Source of the DNA: Falsirhodobacter sp051195255
Lineage (GTDB): Bacteria; Pseudomonadota; Alphaproteobacteria; Rhodobacterales; Rhodobacteraceae
Assembly (NCBI RefSeq): GCF_051195255.1
Contig: NZ_JBNJLK010000007.1
Location: 110,669-174,668 of the forward strand
Reading direction: 5' to 3'
Length of the DNA stretch: 64,000 bases
Below the pieces are notes generated by a model. It was not told the DNA's origin, ran no database searches, and saw only the letters and a list, made by a program, of their open reading frames with translations. Below, piece by piece: positions 36,041 through 44,633 of this stretch. Each line of letters opens with the position of its first letter. Position 1 is the stretch's first letter. The translations under genes and the position numbers were made by a program.

Positions 36041-36837
36041 CCCGCAATGCCCTTCACGTGCGCCAGCTGGTGGCCGGTTATGGCGACACGACCATCCTGA
36101 ACGGTCTGGATCTGGACGTGCCGCCGGGGAAGATCACGGCCATCGTCGGGGCCAACGCCTGCGGCAAGTCCACCCTGCTGCGCACCATGGCGCGCCTTCT
36201 GTCCCCGAAGGGGGGCGAGGTTCTGCTGGACGGCGCCGCCATCCACCGCCTGCCGGCGCGCACGCTGGCCCGAACCCTTGGCCTGCTGCCCCAATCCCCC
36301 GTCGCGCCGGAGGGCATCACCGTAGCCGATCTTGTCAGCCGTGGCCGCCACCCGCATCACGGCCTTTTTGCCCGCTGGACCCGCAAGGATGACAAGGCGA
36401 TCGCCGCCGCGCTGGACGCCACCCGCACCACCGCGCTGGCCGAACGCGCGGTGGACGAACTCTCGGGCGGCCAGCGCCAGCGCGTCTGGATCGCCATGGC
36501 GCTGGCGCAGGAAACGGACCTTCTGCTTCTGGACGAACCCACGACTTTCCTCGACATCAGCCACCAGGTGGAGGTTCTGGATCTTCTCACCGACCTGAAC
36601 CGCCAGCGTGGAACGACCGTGGTGATGGTGCTGCACGACCTGAACCTGGCCGCGCGCTATGCCGATCATCTGGTCGCCATGGCCGGCGGGCGCATCCACA
36701 CGACGGGGCATCCCGATCAGGTCCTGACGGCGGACATGGTCCGCACCGTCTTCGACCTCCACAGCCGGATCATGACGGACCCCACCTCGGGCCGGCCGAT
36801 GATGCTGCCCATCGGGCGGCACGGCATGGCGGGCTGA
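36037..36837 (+). CDS. Ferric-siderophore ABC ATPase (FecE/FepC type)
   Basis: A 266-residue ATPase. Walker A is GANACGKST, the signature is LSGGQRQRV, Walker B is LLLLDEP and the switch is LHDLN, all in FecE/FepC order. The C-terminal HSRIMTDPTSGRPMMLPIGR is typical. It powers the two permeases and closes the four-gene operon. Confidence 0.95.
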   Translation: MTRNALHVRQLVAGYGDTTILNGLDLDVPPGKITAIVGANACGKSTLLRTMARLLSPKGGEVLLDGAAIHRLPARTLARTLGLLPQSPVAPEGITVADLVSRGRHPHHGLFARWTRKDDKAIAAALDATRTTALAERAVDELSGGQRQRVWIAMALAQETDLLLLDEPTTFLDISHQVEVLDLLTDLNRQRGTTVVMVLHDLNLAARYADHLVAMAGGRIHTTGHPDQVLTADMVRTVFDLHSRIMTDPTSGRPMMLPIGRHGMAG

Positions 36838-36935
36838 TAGGGAATTCATCCGAACGCCGCAAAAGCATCATCCCCCTGTCATGTTTCTGGCAGAAAGGGG
36901 TCCCCAAGGTGTCACACGCACTTCCAGAGGGACAT

Positions 36936-38567
36936 ATGCTGATCAATCGCCGTCACACACTCGGGCTTATCGGAGCCGCCGCCGGCACGCTGATCCTGCC
37001 GCGCCGCATGATGGCCCAGGGCGCGCGCCGCGAGATCACGATCGCGGTGCAGAAGATCACCAACAACAACACGCTGGACGTTTGGAACGAACAGTCCAAC
37101 GTGGGCGAGCGGGTGTTCTTCCCCAACCTCTGGGAAGGCCTGATCAACCGCGACTGGATGGGCAACCAGGGCCCCGTCGCGGGTCTGGCCACCGAATGGA
37201 AGCGCATTGACGACCAGACGATCGAGCTGAAGCTGCGCGAAGGCGTCCGCTTCCACAATGGTGACGAGCTGACAGCCGAAGACGTGGTCTTCTCCTTCTC
37301 GGACGAGCGGTTGTTCGCGGGCACCCCGCCCGCCGGCGGCAAGACGCTGTACGAGGAGAACTTCAAGCCGCAGAACGCCAAGGAACTGCCGGCCGCCATT
37401 CCCGGCATCGCGCGCCGCCTGTGGCCCGCCCTGCGCGGGGTGGAGGCCGTGGACAAGTACACGGTCCGCTTCCTGAACGCGACGCCCGACGTGACGCTGG
37501 AAGGCCGCCTTTACGCCTTCGGATCGCAGATCACGAACAAGCGCGCCTGGGACGAGGCCAAGACCTATGCCGAATGGGCCAACAAGCCCGTCACCACCGG
37601 CCCCTACTGGGTGGAAGAGTTCCGCCCCGACGTGTCGCTGACCCTTGTGGCCTTTGACGACTACTGGGGCGGCCGCCCGCCGCTGGCCCGCATCCGCTTT
37701 GTCGAGGTGCCCGAAGTCGCCAGCCGCGTGAACGGCCTGCTGTCGGGCGAATACGACTTCGCCTGCGACCTGCCGCCCGACCAGATCGCGACCGTCGCCG
37801 CCGCCCCGGGGCTGGAGGTGCAGTCGTCGACCATCTGGAACCACCGGATCACCGTCTTCAACAAGCAGAACGAGATCCTGGCCGACCCGCTGGTCCGCCG
37901 CGCCTTCACCCATTCGATCGACCGTCAGGCGATCGTCGATGCGCTGTGGGGCGGGCAGACGGCCATCCCAGCGGGCATGCAGTTCGACAGCTTCAAGACC
38001 TCGGACATGTTCGTCGAAGGCTGGGGCGCGCCGGAATACAACCCCGAACTGGCGCAGGACCTTCTGAAGCAGGCCGGCTACAAGGGCGACGCGATCCCCT
38101 ATCGCCTGTTGAACAACTACTACACCAACCAGACCCCCACCGCGCAGATCCTGGTGGAGATGTGGAAGCAGGTCGGCCTGAACGTCGAGATCGAGATGAA
38201 GGAGAACTGGGCGCAGGTCCACGATCCCGCGGGCACCAAGGGCGTGCGCGACTGGTCGGCGTCCAACAACATCAACGACCCGATCACGCCGCTGGTTGTC
38301 CAGTTCGGCCCGAACGGCGAGGCGCAGCAGAAGCGCGACTACTGGAACGAGGAAGTGGACCGGCTGTCGCTGGTAATGGAAACCTCCACCAACCGGGCGG
38401 AACGCAAGAAGGCCATCGCCCGCCTGCTGCAGATCACGGAGCGCGAGGATCCGGCCTTCACGGTCCTGCACCAGAATGCGGTCTTCACCGGCATGAAGTC
38501 CGATCTGAAGTGGAAGGCAGCACCCGCCTTCGCCATGGATTTCCGCGCCGAGAACTGGAACGCGTGA
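36936..38567 (+). CDS. Second Dpp/Opp-type ABC substrate-binding protein
   Basis: A 543-residue SBP_bac_5 protein. The N-terminus MLINRRHTLGLIGAAAGTLI has a twin-arginine look (RRHTLG then a hydrophobic stretch), so it may be exported folded by Tat. The body has EQTIELKLREGVRF-like and HSIDRQAIVDALWGG segments typical of the family. The ATG at 36936 follows an AGAGGG ribosome site; a GTG at 36909 is an alternative without a site. It starts a six-gene run that ends in a GDPD gene. Confidence 0.9.
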   Translation: MLINRRHTLGLIGAAAGTLILPRRMMAQGARREITIAVQKITNNNTLDVWNEQSNVGERVFFPNLWEGLINRDWMGNQGPVAGLATEWKRIDDQTIELKLREGVRFHNGDELTAEDVVFSFSDERLFAGTPPAGGKTLYEENFKPQNAKELPAAIPGIARRLWPALRGVEAVDKYTVRFLNATPDVTLEGRLYAFGSQITNKRAWDEAKTYAEWANKPVTTGPYWVEEFRPDVSLTLVAFDDYWGGRPPLARIRFVEVPEVASRVNGLLSGEYDFACDLPPDQIATVAAAPGLEVQSSTIWNHRITVFNKQNEILADPLVRRAFTHSIDRQAIVDALWGGQTAIPAGMQFDSFKTSDMFVEGWGAPEYNPELAQDLLKQAGYKGDAIPYRLLNNYYTNQTPTAQILVEMWKQVGLNVEIEMKENWAQVHDPAGTKGVRDWSASNNINDPITPLVVQFGPNGEAQQKRDYWNEEVDRLSLVMETSTNRAERKKAIARLLQITEREDPAFTVLHQNAVFTGMKSDLKWKAAPAFAMDFRAENWNA

Positions 38568-38574
38568 TCCGCGC

Positions 38575-38604
38575 CACGGGGGGTGGGCCAAACCTACCCC
38601 CGTG
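38575..38604 (+). terminator. Hairpin between the binding-protein gene and the ATPase genes
   Basis: CACGGGGGG plus TGGG pairs with CCTACCCCCGTG around a short AAA-containing loop. It begins seven bases after the binding-protein stop and has no T-run. Such a hairpin often shields the upstream transcript or lowers expression of the membrane components; it is unlikely to stop all transcription, because the genes downstream have no clear promoter. Confidence 0.5.
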
Positions 38605-38632
38605 CTGAACGACCCAAGGAAAGGACGGGCGC

Positions 38633-39613
38633 ATGTCGTTTGTCTCGCTCCGTGACCTGCGCGTTAGCTTTGACGGCGTGCAGGTTCTGCACGGCATCGA
38701 TCTGGACATCGCCAAGGGGGAGGCCGTGGGCCTTGTGGGCGAAAGCGGGTGCGGCAAGTCCGTCACCTGGCTGGCCGCGCTTGGCCTTCTGGCGGGCAAG
38801 GCCCGCGTCTCGGGCTCCGTCACGCTGGAGGGGCGGGAACTGATCGGCGCGCCGCGTTCGATGGTGGAAAAGGTGCGCGGCGCACGGATCGCGATGATCT
38901 TTCAGGACCCGTCCTCCTCGCTGAACCCGGTGCACCGCGTCGGCCGCCAGATCGGCGAAAGCCTGCGCCTGCATCGCGGCTTGCACGGGGCCGCGGCACG
39001 GGCCGAGGCGATCCGGTTGATGGACATGGTGGGCATCCCGGCCGCCAGCACCCGCATCGACCTTTACCCGCACGAGTTTTCCGGCGGGCAGTGCCAGCGC
39101 ATCATGATTGCCATGGCGCTGGCGGGCCAGCCCGACCTTCTGATCGCGGACGAACCGACCACGGCGCTGGACGCGACGATCCAGGCGCAGATTCTGGATC
39201 TTCTGGCCAGCCTGCGCCGCCAGACCGGCATGGCGATGGTGTTCATCAGCCATGATCTTGGCGCCGTGTCCGCCGTGTGCGACCGTGCGGCGGTCATGTA
39301 TGCCGGGCGCATCGTGGAACGGGCCGACATTGCAGAACTGTTCGGCGCCCCGCGCCACCCCTACACCCACGGCCTGTTCGCCGCGATCCCCGAGATCGAC
39401 GCCGATCGCCGCCGCCTTCAGCCGATCGAGGGCACGGTGCCCGATCCGAAGCACCTTCCCCCCGGCTGCGCCTTCGCCCCCCGATGCCCCCGCGCCACCG
39501 CCTTCTGCCGCGACCACCTTCCCGACCTGAAACCGCAGGCCGTGGGCGGAGAGGTCGCCTGCTTCTATCCGGTGTCCGCGCCCCAACCTCATCGCGAAAA
39601 GGCCCTCGTATGA
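38633..39613 (+). CDS. ABC ATPase, OppD type
   Basis: A 326-residue ATPase with Walker A GESGCGKSV, signature FSGGQCQRI (an unusual Cys for the usual Arg/Met), Walker B LLIADEP and switch SHDLG. The C-terminal CAFAPRCPRATAFC segment is the Cys-rich tail of OppD proteins. The start follows AAGGAAAGG. It overlaps the OppF-type gene by four bases. Confidence 0.92.
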   Translation: MSFVSLRDLRVSFDGVQVLHGIDLDIAKGEAVGLVGESGCGKSVTWLAALGLLAGKARVSGSVTLEGRELIGAPRSMVEKVRGARIAMIFQDPSSSLNPVHRVGRQIGESLRLHRGLHGAAARAEAIRLMDMVGIPAASTRIDLYPHEFSGGQCQRIMIAMALAGQPDLLIADEPTTALDATIQAQILDLLASLRRQTGMAMVFISHDLGAVSAVCDRAAVMYAGRIVERADIAELFGAPRHPYTHGLFAAIPEIDADRRRLQPIEGTVPDPKHLPPGCAFAPRCPRATAFCRDHLPDLKPQAVGGEVACFYPVSAPQPHREKALV

Positions 39614-40584
39614 CGGTGCTTCTGCAGGCCGAAGGCCTTGTCCAGCAATATACAACGGCACGGTCGATGTTCGGCGACACGTCCTCGGTGCGAGCGGTGG
39701 ACGGCATCGACCTTCAGGTGCGCGAGGGAGAAATCCTTGGCATCGTCGGCGAAAGTGGATCGGGCAAGTCCACGCTGGGCCGGATGCTTCTGGGGCTGGA
39801 GGCCCCTTTCGCCGGGCAGGTGCGCTGGCAAGGCCGGCCGATGCCCGCCCCGCGCACCAAGGAATGGCGCCGCCTGCGGGCGGAGATGCAGCTGATCTAT
39901 CAGGACCCGCTGGCCGCACTGGACCGCCGCCTGACCATCGCCCGCCAGATCGCCGAACCGCTGGAGATCCACGGCCTGCTGCAGGATGACATCCACCCCC
40001 GCGTCGACGCGCTGATGGCACAGGTCGGTCTGCGTCCCGACCAGGCGGACCGCTATCCGCATGAACTTTCGGGCGGCCAACGCCAGCGGGTGGTGATCGC
40101 CCGTGCGCTGGCCTCCCGTCCGCGTTTCTTGGTCTGCGACGAACCCGTCTCGGCGCTGGACGTGTCGATCCAAGCCCAGGTGGTGAACCTGCTGCGCGAC
40201 CTGCAGGAACAGCAATCCCTGACCATGGTCTTCATCAGCCACGATCTGAAGGTGGTGCGCAACATCTGCGACCGCGTGGCCGTGATGTATCTGGGCCGCG
40301 TGGTGGAGGAGGCGTCCTCGGACGAGATCTTCTCGGACCCGCGGCACCCCTACACGCAGGCGCTCGTCTCCTCCATCCCGAAGGCGGGACAGGGGCTGGG
40401 TGGCCGGATCATCCTGTCGGGGGAGCCGCCGAACCCCGCACAGCGCCCTTCGGGCTGCGCCTTCCATCCGCGTTGCCGCTTCGCCCGCCCCGCCTGCGCC
40501 ACGATCGAACCCGCGCTGTTGCCTCGGGACGGGCGGCTGGCCGCCTGCCTGCGGCTGGACGAACCCCAGACTTCCGCCGCCTGA
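39610..40584 (+). CDS. ABC ATPase, OppF type
   Basis: A 324-residue ATPase with Walker A GESGSGKST, signature LSGGQRQRV, Walker B FLVCDEP and switch SHDLK. The tail CAFHPRCRFARPAC is the OppF Cys-rich end. It acts with the OppD-type protein to drive the two permeases encoded next. Confidence 0.93.
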   Translation: MTVLLQAEGLVQQYTTARSMFGDTSSVRAVDGIDLQVREGEILGIVGESGSGKSTLGRMLLGLEAPFAGQVRWQGRPMPAPRTKEWRRLRAEMQLIYQDPLAALDRRLTIARQIAEPLEIHGLLQDDIHPRVDALMAQVGLRPDQADRYPHELSGGQRQRVVIARALASRPRFLVCDEPVSALDVSIQAQVVNLLRDLQEQQSLTMVFISHDLKVVRNICDRVAVMYLGRVVEEASSDEIFSDPRHPYTQALVSSIPKAGQGLGGRIILSGEPPNPAQRPSGCAFHPRCRFARPACATIEPALLPRDGRLAACLRLDEPQTSAA

Positions 40585-40591
40585 GAATCCC

Positions 40592-41521
40592 ATGGCCAAT
40601 TTCATCCTGACCCGGCTGCTGCGCGCGATCCTGACCATCCTTCTGGTCATGACCTTCGCCTTTGTCGTTCTTCGCCTGTCGGGCGATCCCGCGCAGATCA
40701 TGCTGGGGCCCGACGCGCCGCAGGACGCCGTCGACGCCTTCCGCGCCCGCTGGGGTCTGGACGATCCGCTGTGGCAGCAATACCTCGCCTATCTTCAGCA
40801 GCTGATGCATTTCGACTTCGGCGTGTCGATGCGCGACGGCTCCCCCGCGCTTCAACTGGTGATGGAGCGTGTGCCCGCCACGCTGGCGCTGACGCTGCCT
40901 GCGCTGATGCTGAAGCTGTGCATCGGCATTCCGGCCGGGATCTATGCCGCGCTGCACCGGGATTCCATCGCCGACCGGGGCGTCATCCTGCTGTCGATCT
41001 TCGGCTTCACCATCCCGTCCTTCGTGCTGGGGCTGGTTCTGGTGCTGATCTTCGCCGTGACGCTGGACTGGATGCCGTCGGGCGGGCAGGACACATGGCG
41101 CCACGCGATCCTGCCCATCGCCACCCTGTCCATCGGCGGGATCGGCATCCTCGCCCGCTTTTCCCGCTCCGCCATGATCGAGGTGCTGGGCCAGCCCTAT
41201 ATCCGCACAGCCATGGCCAAGGGCCTGCCTTGGCGCGACGTGGTGTGGAAGCACGCGCTGCCCAACGCCGCCGTGCCGATCGTCACGCTGGTGGGCTTCA
41301 TGGTCGGCGCACTGATCGCGGGGGCCGTGGTGGTGGAAAGCATCTTTTCCTGGCCCGGCGTGGGGCGGCTGATCGTGGTGTCGGTGTCGAACCGGGATCT
41401 GGCCGTGGTGCAATGCCTGCTGCTGGTGATCGCCGCGTCCATGGTGGTGGCGAACCTTGTTGTCGATCTGGCCTACGGCCTTCTGGACCCGCGCCTGCGC
41501 AGCGCCCGTCCGGCACATTGA
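40592..41521 (+). CDS. ABC permease, DppB/OppB type
   Basis: A 309-residue permease with six helices. The MANFILTRLLRAILTILLVMT opening, GDPAQIMLGPDAP and the EAA loop TAMAKGLPWRDVVWKHALPNA are those of DppB/OppB. It starts seven bases after the ATPase stop. Confidence 0.93.
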   Translation: MANFILTRLLRAILTILLVMTFAFVVLRLSGDPAQIMLGPDAPQDAVDAFRARWGLDDPLWQQYLAYLQQLMHFDFGVSMRDGSPALQLVMERVPATLALTLPALMLKLCIGIPAGIYAALHRDSIADRGVILLSIFGFTIPSFVLGLVLVLIFAVTLDWMPSGGQDTWRHAILPIATLSIGGIGILARFSRSAMIEVLGQPYIRTAMAKGLPWRDVVWKHALPNAAVPIVTLVGFMVGALIAGAVVVESIFSWPGVGRLIVVSVSNRDLAVVQCLLLVIAASMVVANLVVDLAYGLLDPRLRSARPAH

Positions 41522-41534
41522 AACGGAGGTTTGC

Positions 41535-42392
41535 ATGACCACCGCCACCGCGAACCCCCCTAAGCTTGTGCGCCGCCTGCGCCTGAAGATCCCGGTCCTC
41601 GTGGCGCTGGCCGGAATCTGGCTGGCGCTGATGGTGGGCGTCGCGATCTTCGCCGACCTTCTTCGCCCGTACGAGATCACGCGCATGGACCTGATGGCCC
41701 GCCTCGCCCCCATGGGCACGCCGGAGCACCTTCTGGGCACGGACGAGTTGGGGCGCGACGTGCTGTCCCGCCTGCTGCAATCCATCCGCATGTCGCTGAT
41801 GATCGCCTTCGGGGCCACGATCCTGTCCGCCGTCTTCGGCACGACGCTGGGGTTCCTCGCCGCGCAGTTCCGCGGCTGGGTAGAACACCTGGTGATGGCG
41901 CTGGCCGATTTTCAGGCCGCGCTGCCCTTCATGATCATGGCGCTGTCGGTGCTGGCCTTCTTCGGCACCTCCATGGTGCTGCTGGTCTGCCTGATGGGGT
42001 TCTATGGCTGGGAACGCTATGCTCGCATCGCGCGGGGTCTGGCCATATCGGCTTCGGCCCAAGGCTATGCCTCGGCGGTCGTGCAGCTGGGGGCGACGCC
42101 GGGGCGCGTGTATCTCAAGCATATCCTGCCCAATGTCGCCTCCACCCTGATCGTGTCGATGACGCTGACCTTCCCCGAGATCATCCTGATGGAATCCGGC
42201 CTAAGCTTTCTTGGCCTTGGCGTGCAGCCGCCGGAATCGTCGCTCGGCAACATGGTGGGCTTCGGGCGGGAATACCTGACGCGGGCGCCCTGGATCATGC
42301 TCGCCCCCTCGGTTGTCATCGTGCTGACGACACTCTCCATCTCGCTTTTGGGCGACTGGCTGCGCGACAAGCTTGACCCCACCATCCGGTAA
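41535..42392 (+). CDS. ABC permease, DppC/OppC type
   Basis: A 285-residue permease with six helices. The HLLGTDELGRDVLSRLLQSI motif and the EAA-type loop SAVVQLGATPGRVYLKHILPN fit DppC/OppC. It has a GGAGG ribosome site at 41525-41529. It is followed after nine bases by the GDPD gene, so all six genes read as one operon. Confidence 0.93.
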   Translation: MTTATANPPKLVRRLRLKIPVLVALAGIWLALMVGVAIFADLLRPYEITRMDLMARLAPMGTPEHLLGTDELGRDVLSRLLQSIRMSLMIAFGATILSAVFGTTLGFLAAQFRGWVEHLVMALADFQAALPFMIMALSVLAFFGTSMVLLVCLMGFYGWERYARIARGLAISASAQGYASAVVQLGATPGRVYLKHILPNVASTLIVSMTLTFPEIILMESGLSFLGLGVQPPESSLGNMVGFGREYLTRAPWIMLAPSVVIVLTTLSISLLGDWLRDKLDPTIR

Positions 42393-42401
42393 GGACCTTC
42401 C

Positions 42402-43145
42402 ATGAAGATCATGGCCCATCGCGGTGCCCGCAACCTTTGGGCGGAAAACTCCCTCCTCGGCTTTCGGGAAACAGTCAAGCTCGGCTTCGACGCGATCGAA
42501 TTCGACCTGCATCTGACCGATGCGGGGGAGCTTGTGGTGATCCACGACGCCACGCTGAACCGCACGACCACTGGCACCGGACCCGTCCGCGCCCTGACCC
42601 CCGACAGCCGCCGCGCCCTGCGCCTGAAAGGGCCGGACGGCGCCGCCATCGACGAAGGCGTGCCGTCGTTCGAGGAGGCGCTGGAGGTGCTGGCCACCGG
42701 CACCTCGGACCTTTACGTGGAGCTGAAGGCGGACGAGGCGGGCCGCCCCTATCCCGGCATGGTCACGCAAGTGGCCACCGTGCTGCGCGCCCGGGGGCTG
42801 GTGAACCGGTCCGTCCTGCACAGCTTCGACATCACGGTGGTGGAGGAGGTGCGGGAACTGGCGCCGGAGTTTCGGCGCCTGATCTCGGTCAACCGGGACT
42901 GGGCGGACCGGCAGTGCGGAATCGCGGCCTTCCTGCAACGGGTCGATGGGCTGGTGGATGTTGTCGGCGTCCATCACGAACTGTTCGAGGCGGAGCTGGA
43001 CGTCATCCAGCGCCTGCGCCCGATGGAGGCGATGTCGGTCTGGACCCTCAACGATCCGGACACGATCCGCCGCTGGATCGCCCACGACCCCGGCTTCCTC
43101 GTATCGGACGATCCGGTGCTGGTGCGCCAGTTGCAGGGGGCCTAG
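42402..43145 (+). CDS. Glycerophosphodiester phosphodiesterase (GDPD), cytosolic UgpQ type
   Basis: A 247-residue TIM-barrel enzyme without a signal peptide. Catalytic and metal residues appear as IMAHRGARN, the Glu in WAENSLLGF, FDAIEFDLHLT and VVIHDATLNRTT. It should hydrolyse glycerophosphodiesters to glycerol-3-phosphate and an alcohol inside the cell. It ends a Dpp/Opp-type importer operon, which suggests the importer brings in a phosphodiester or another phospholipid fragment. That ligand is inference only. Its stop shares bases with the stop of the convergent FAD gene. Confidence 0.9.
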   Translation: MKIMAHRGARNLWAENSLLGFRETVKLGFDAIEFDLHLTDAGELVVIHDATLNRTTTGTGPVRALTPDSRRALRLKGPDGAAIDEGVPSFEEALEVLATGTSDLYVELKADEAGRPYPGMVTQVATVLRARGLVNRSVLHSFDITVVEEVRELAPEFRRLISVNRDWADRQCGIAAFLQRVDGLVDVVGVHHELFEAELDVIQRLRPMEAMSVWTLNDPDTIRRWIAHDPGFLVSDDPVLVRQLQGA

Positions 43146-44428
43146 CGGGCCAGTTCCGCCGCCTGTTCGCGGATGTCGGGGATGGCCGTGATCTCCCACA
43201 AGGCGGCGCGGGCCACGGGGCCGACGGCCCGAAGGCGCGGCTCCGGCCGGCCGTCCCGCCCGATCAGCGCCCCGTCCGTCGTCACGTCCAGCCCGATGCG
43301 CAGCGGGTCCATCCGGGCGTGCCCCTGTTCCAGCAGGTCGCGCACCAAGGGGGAGCCGTGGGTGGCGGGGTCGCGCAGGATGCCGCGGCAGTCGATGATG
43401 CGCGCCGCTTCCAGCCGGCTTTCGCTTCCGTCCGGATGGCGAAGATGGGCCGCGCCCGGCTCCGCCCGGCGGAAGCTGCCGCGCTGGATGGCAAGCTGGC
43501 CGCTGGCCATCGCCTTACGGATCCGCGCCCACGACCCTTGCGGAATGCGGTGTCGATGGATCCCCCACCATGAGGCCGCGTGGCGCAGGAACCGCCGACG
43601 CTGGTCCGGCGACATCCCCTGCCACAGGGCTTGGGCGTGCGGGCGGACACTGTCGACGGTGTCGCGCCAGGTTCCGCCCGCCGCTTCCGCCGCGCGGGCC
43701 TGTTGCCGCGCCCAGTGCAAAAGCCGGCTGACCGGAACGCCGACCGGCGGATCGACCGCCTGGCTGCAAGGCGGATCGTCCGCATGGGGAAGCGGCAGCA
43801 ACCCCCGCCGCGACACGCTGACGATGGGGCCCCGGTGGCCGGAGTTCAGTAGCGACAGTGTCTGGTCCACCATGCTGAGGCCGGACCCGATGATCACCAC
43901 CCGCCCCTCCGTCGCCTGCTGGCCTTCAAAGCGCCAGGCGTTGTCCATGCCCGCCTCCTCGGCCGCCAGCGCATGGCCGGTCGCCAGAAGCGCCCGGTCC
44001 GCCTGCACCGTCCGCCCATCCTCCAGCGTGGCCGTGACCCCGGCGGTGTCCGGGCGCAGGCGAACCACCTCCCCCTGAAGAACGGTCAGACGTGGATCGT
44101 CCCGCCAGGGCCGCAGCAGATCCTGCATGTAACAGCCATAGACGGCACGGCTGACAAACCCCTCGGGGTCCGATGGAAGGCCGTTCGCGGCCAGCCAATC
44201 CTGAAAATCGGTGGGCCGGTCGGGATACGCGCTCATGTTCGCGACGCGGGTGTTCAGCAGGTGGTCCGGGTCCTTGGTCGCATAGGCGATGCCGTGCCCG
44301 AACACGGCGTCCCGCCCGACCAACGTGACCCGGCGATTAGACTGGCGCAGGATCTGCGCGGCCATGATCACGCCCGTCGCCCCGCCCCCGATGACAAGAT
44401 CATGCGTCGATCCATGGATGTCCGTCAT
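43142..44428 (-). CDS. FAD/NAD(P)-binding protein of unknown substrate
   Basis: A 428-residue flavoprotein with the N-terminal dinucleotide motif DLVIGGGATGVIMAAQ and a second one, VVIIGSGLSMVDQTL, near residue 180. The segment GIAYATKDPDHLLNTRVANMSAYPD is typical of the NAD_binding_9 group, distant kin of N-hydroxylating flavoenzymes. The start at 44428 avoids a 27-residue unlikely leader. It is divergent from the AfuA/PotD-like importer across 205 bases and convergent with the GDPD gene, with a four-base stop overlap. Which compound it oxidises is unknown. Confidence 0.75.
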   Translation of the reverse strand: MTDIHGSTHDLVIGGGATGVIMAAQILRQSNRRVTLVGRDAVFGHGIAYATKDPDHLLNTRVANMSAYPDRPTDFQDWLAANGLPSDPEGFVSRAVYGCYMQDLLRPWRDDPRLTVLQGEVVRLRPDTAGVTATLEDGRTVQADRALLATGHALAAEEAGMDNAWRFEGQQATEGRVVIIGSGLSMVDQTLSLLNSGHRGPIVSVSRRGLLPLPHADDPPCSQAVDPPVGVPVSRLLHWARQQARAAEAAGGTWRDTVDSVRPHAQALWQGMSPDQRRRFLRHAASWWGIHRHRIPQGSWARIRKAMASGQLAIQRGSFRRAEPGAAHLRHPDGSESRLEAARIIDCRGILRDPATHGSPLVRDLLEQGHARMDPLRIGLDVTTDGALIGRDGRPEPRLRAVGPVARAALWEITAIPDIREQAAELAR

Positions 44429-44557
44429 CGCAAGTCCCTTTGCTTCGAAAGGCTGTTCAGAAGAAGCGGCCCGTTGCGGTCTTTTGTTCCGCCCCCGACT
44501 GATTTGCAAGAACAGCTTTCAGCCCTTACCCCGCGCCGGTCCGTCACAAAATCTTCT

Positions 44558-44586
44558 TTGGGCGGTGCCGGTTTTTTGCCTATGAT
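44558..44586 (+). promoter_or_regulatory. Candidate promoter of the AfuA/PotD-like importer operon
   Basis: A TTGGGC hexamer (44558-44563), a 17-base spacer and a TATGAT hexamer (44581-44586) resemble a sigma-70 promoter. The pair lies 47 bases before the binding-protein start codon. The -35 match is poor, so this is a weak call. Confidence 0.3.
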
Positions 44587-44633
44587 CCCGGCGAATCCGC
44601 GCCCGATGGCCGGACAGAAGCACGGAGATACGG

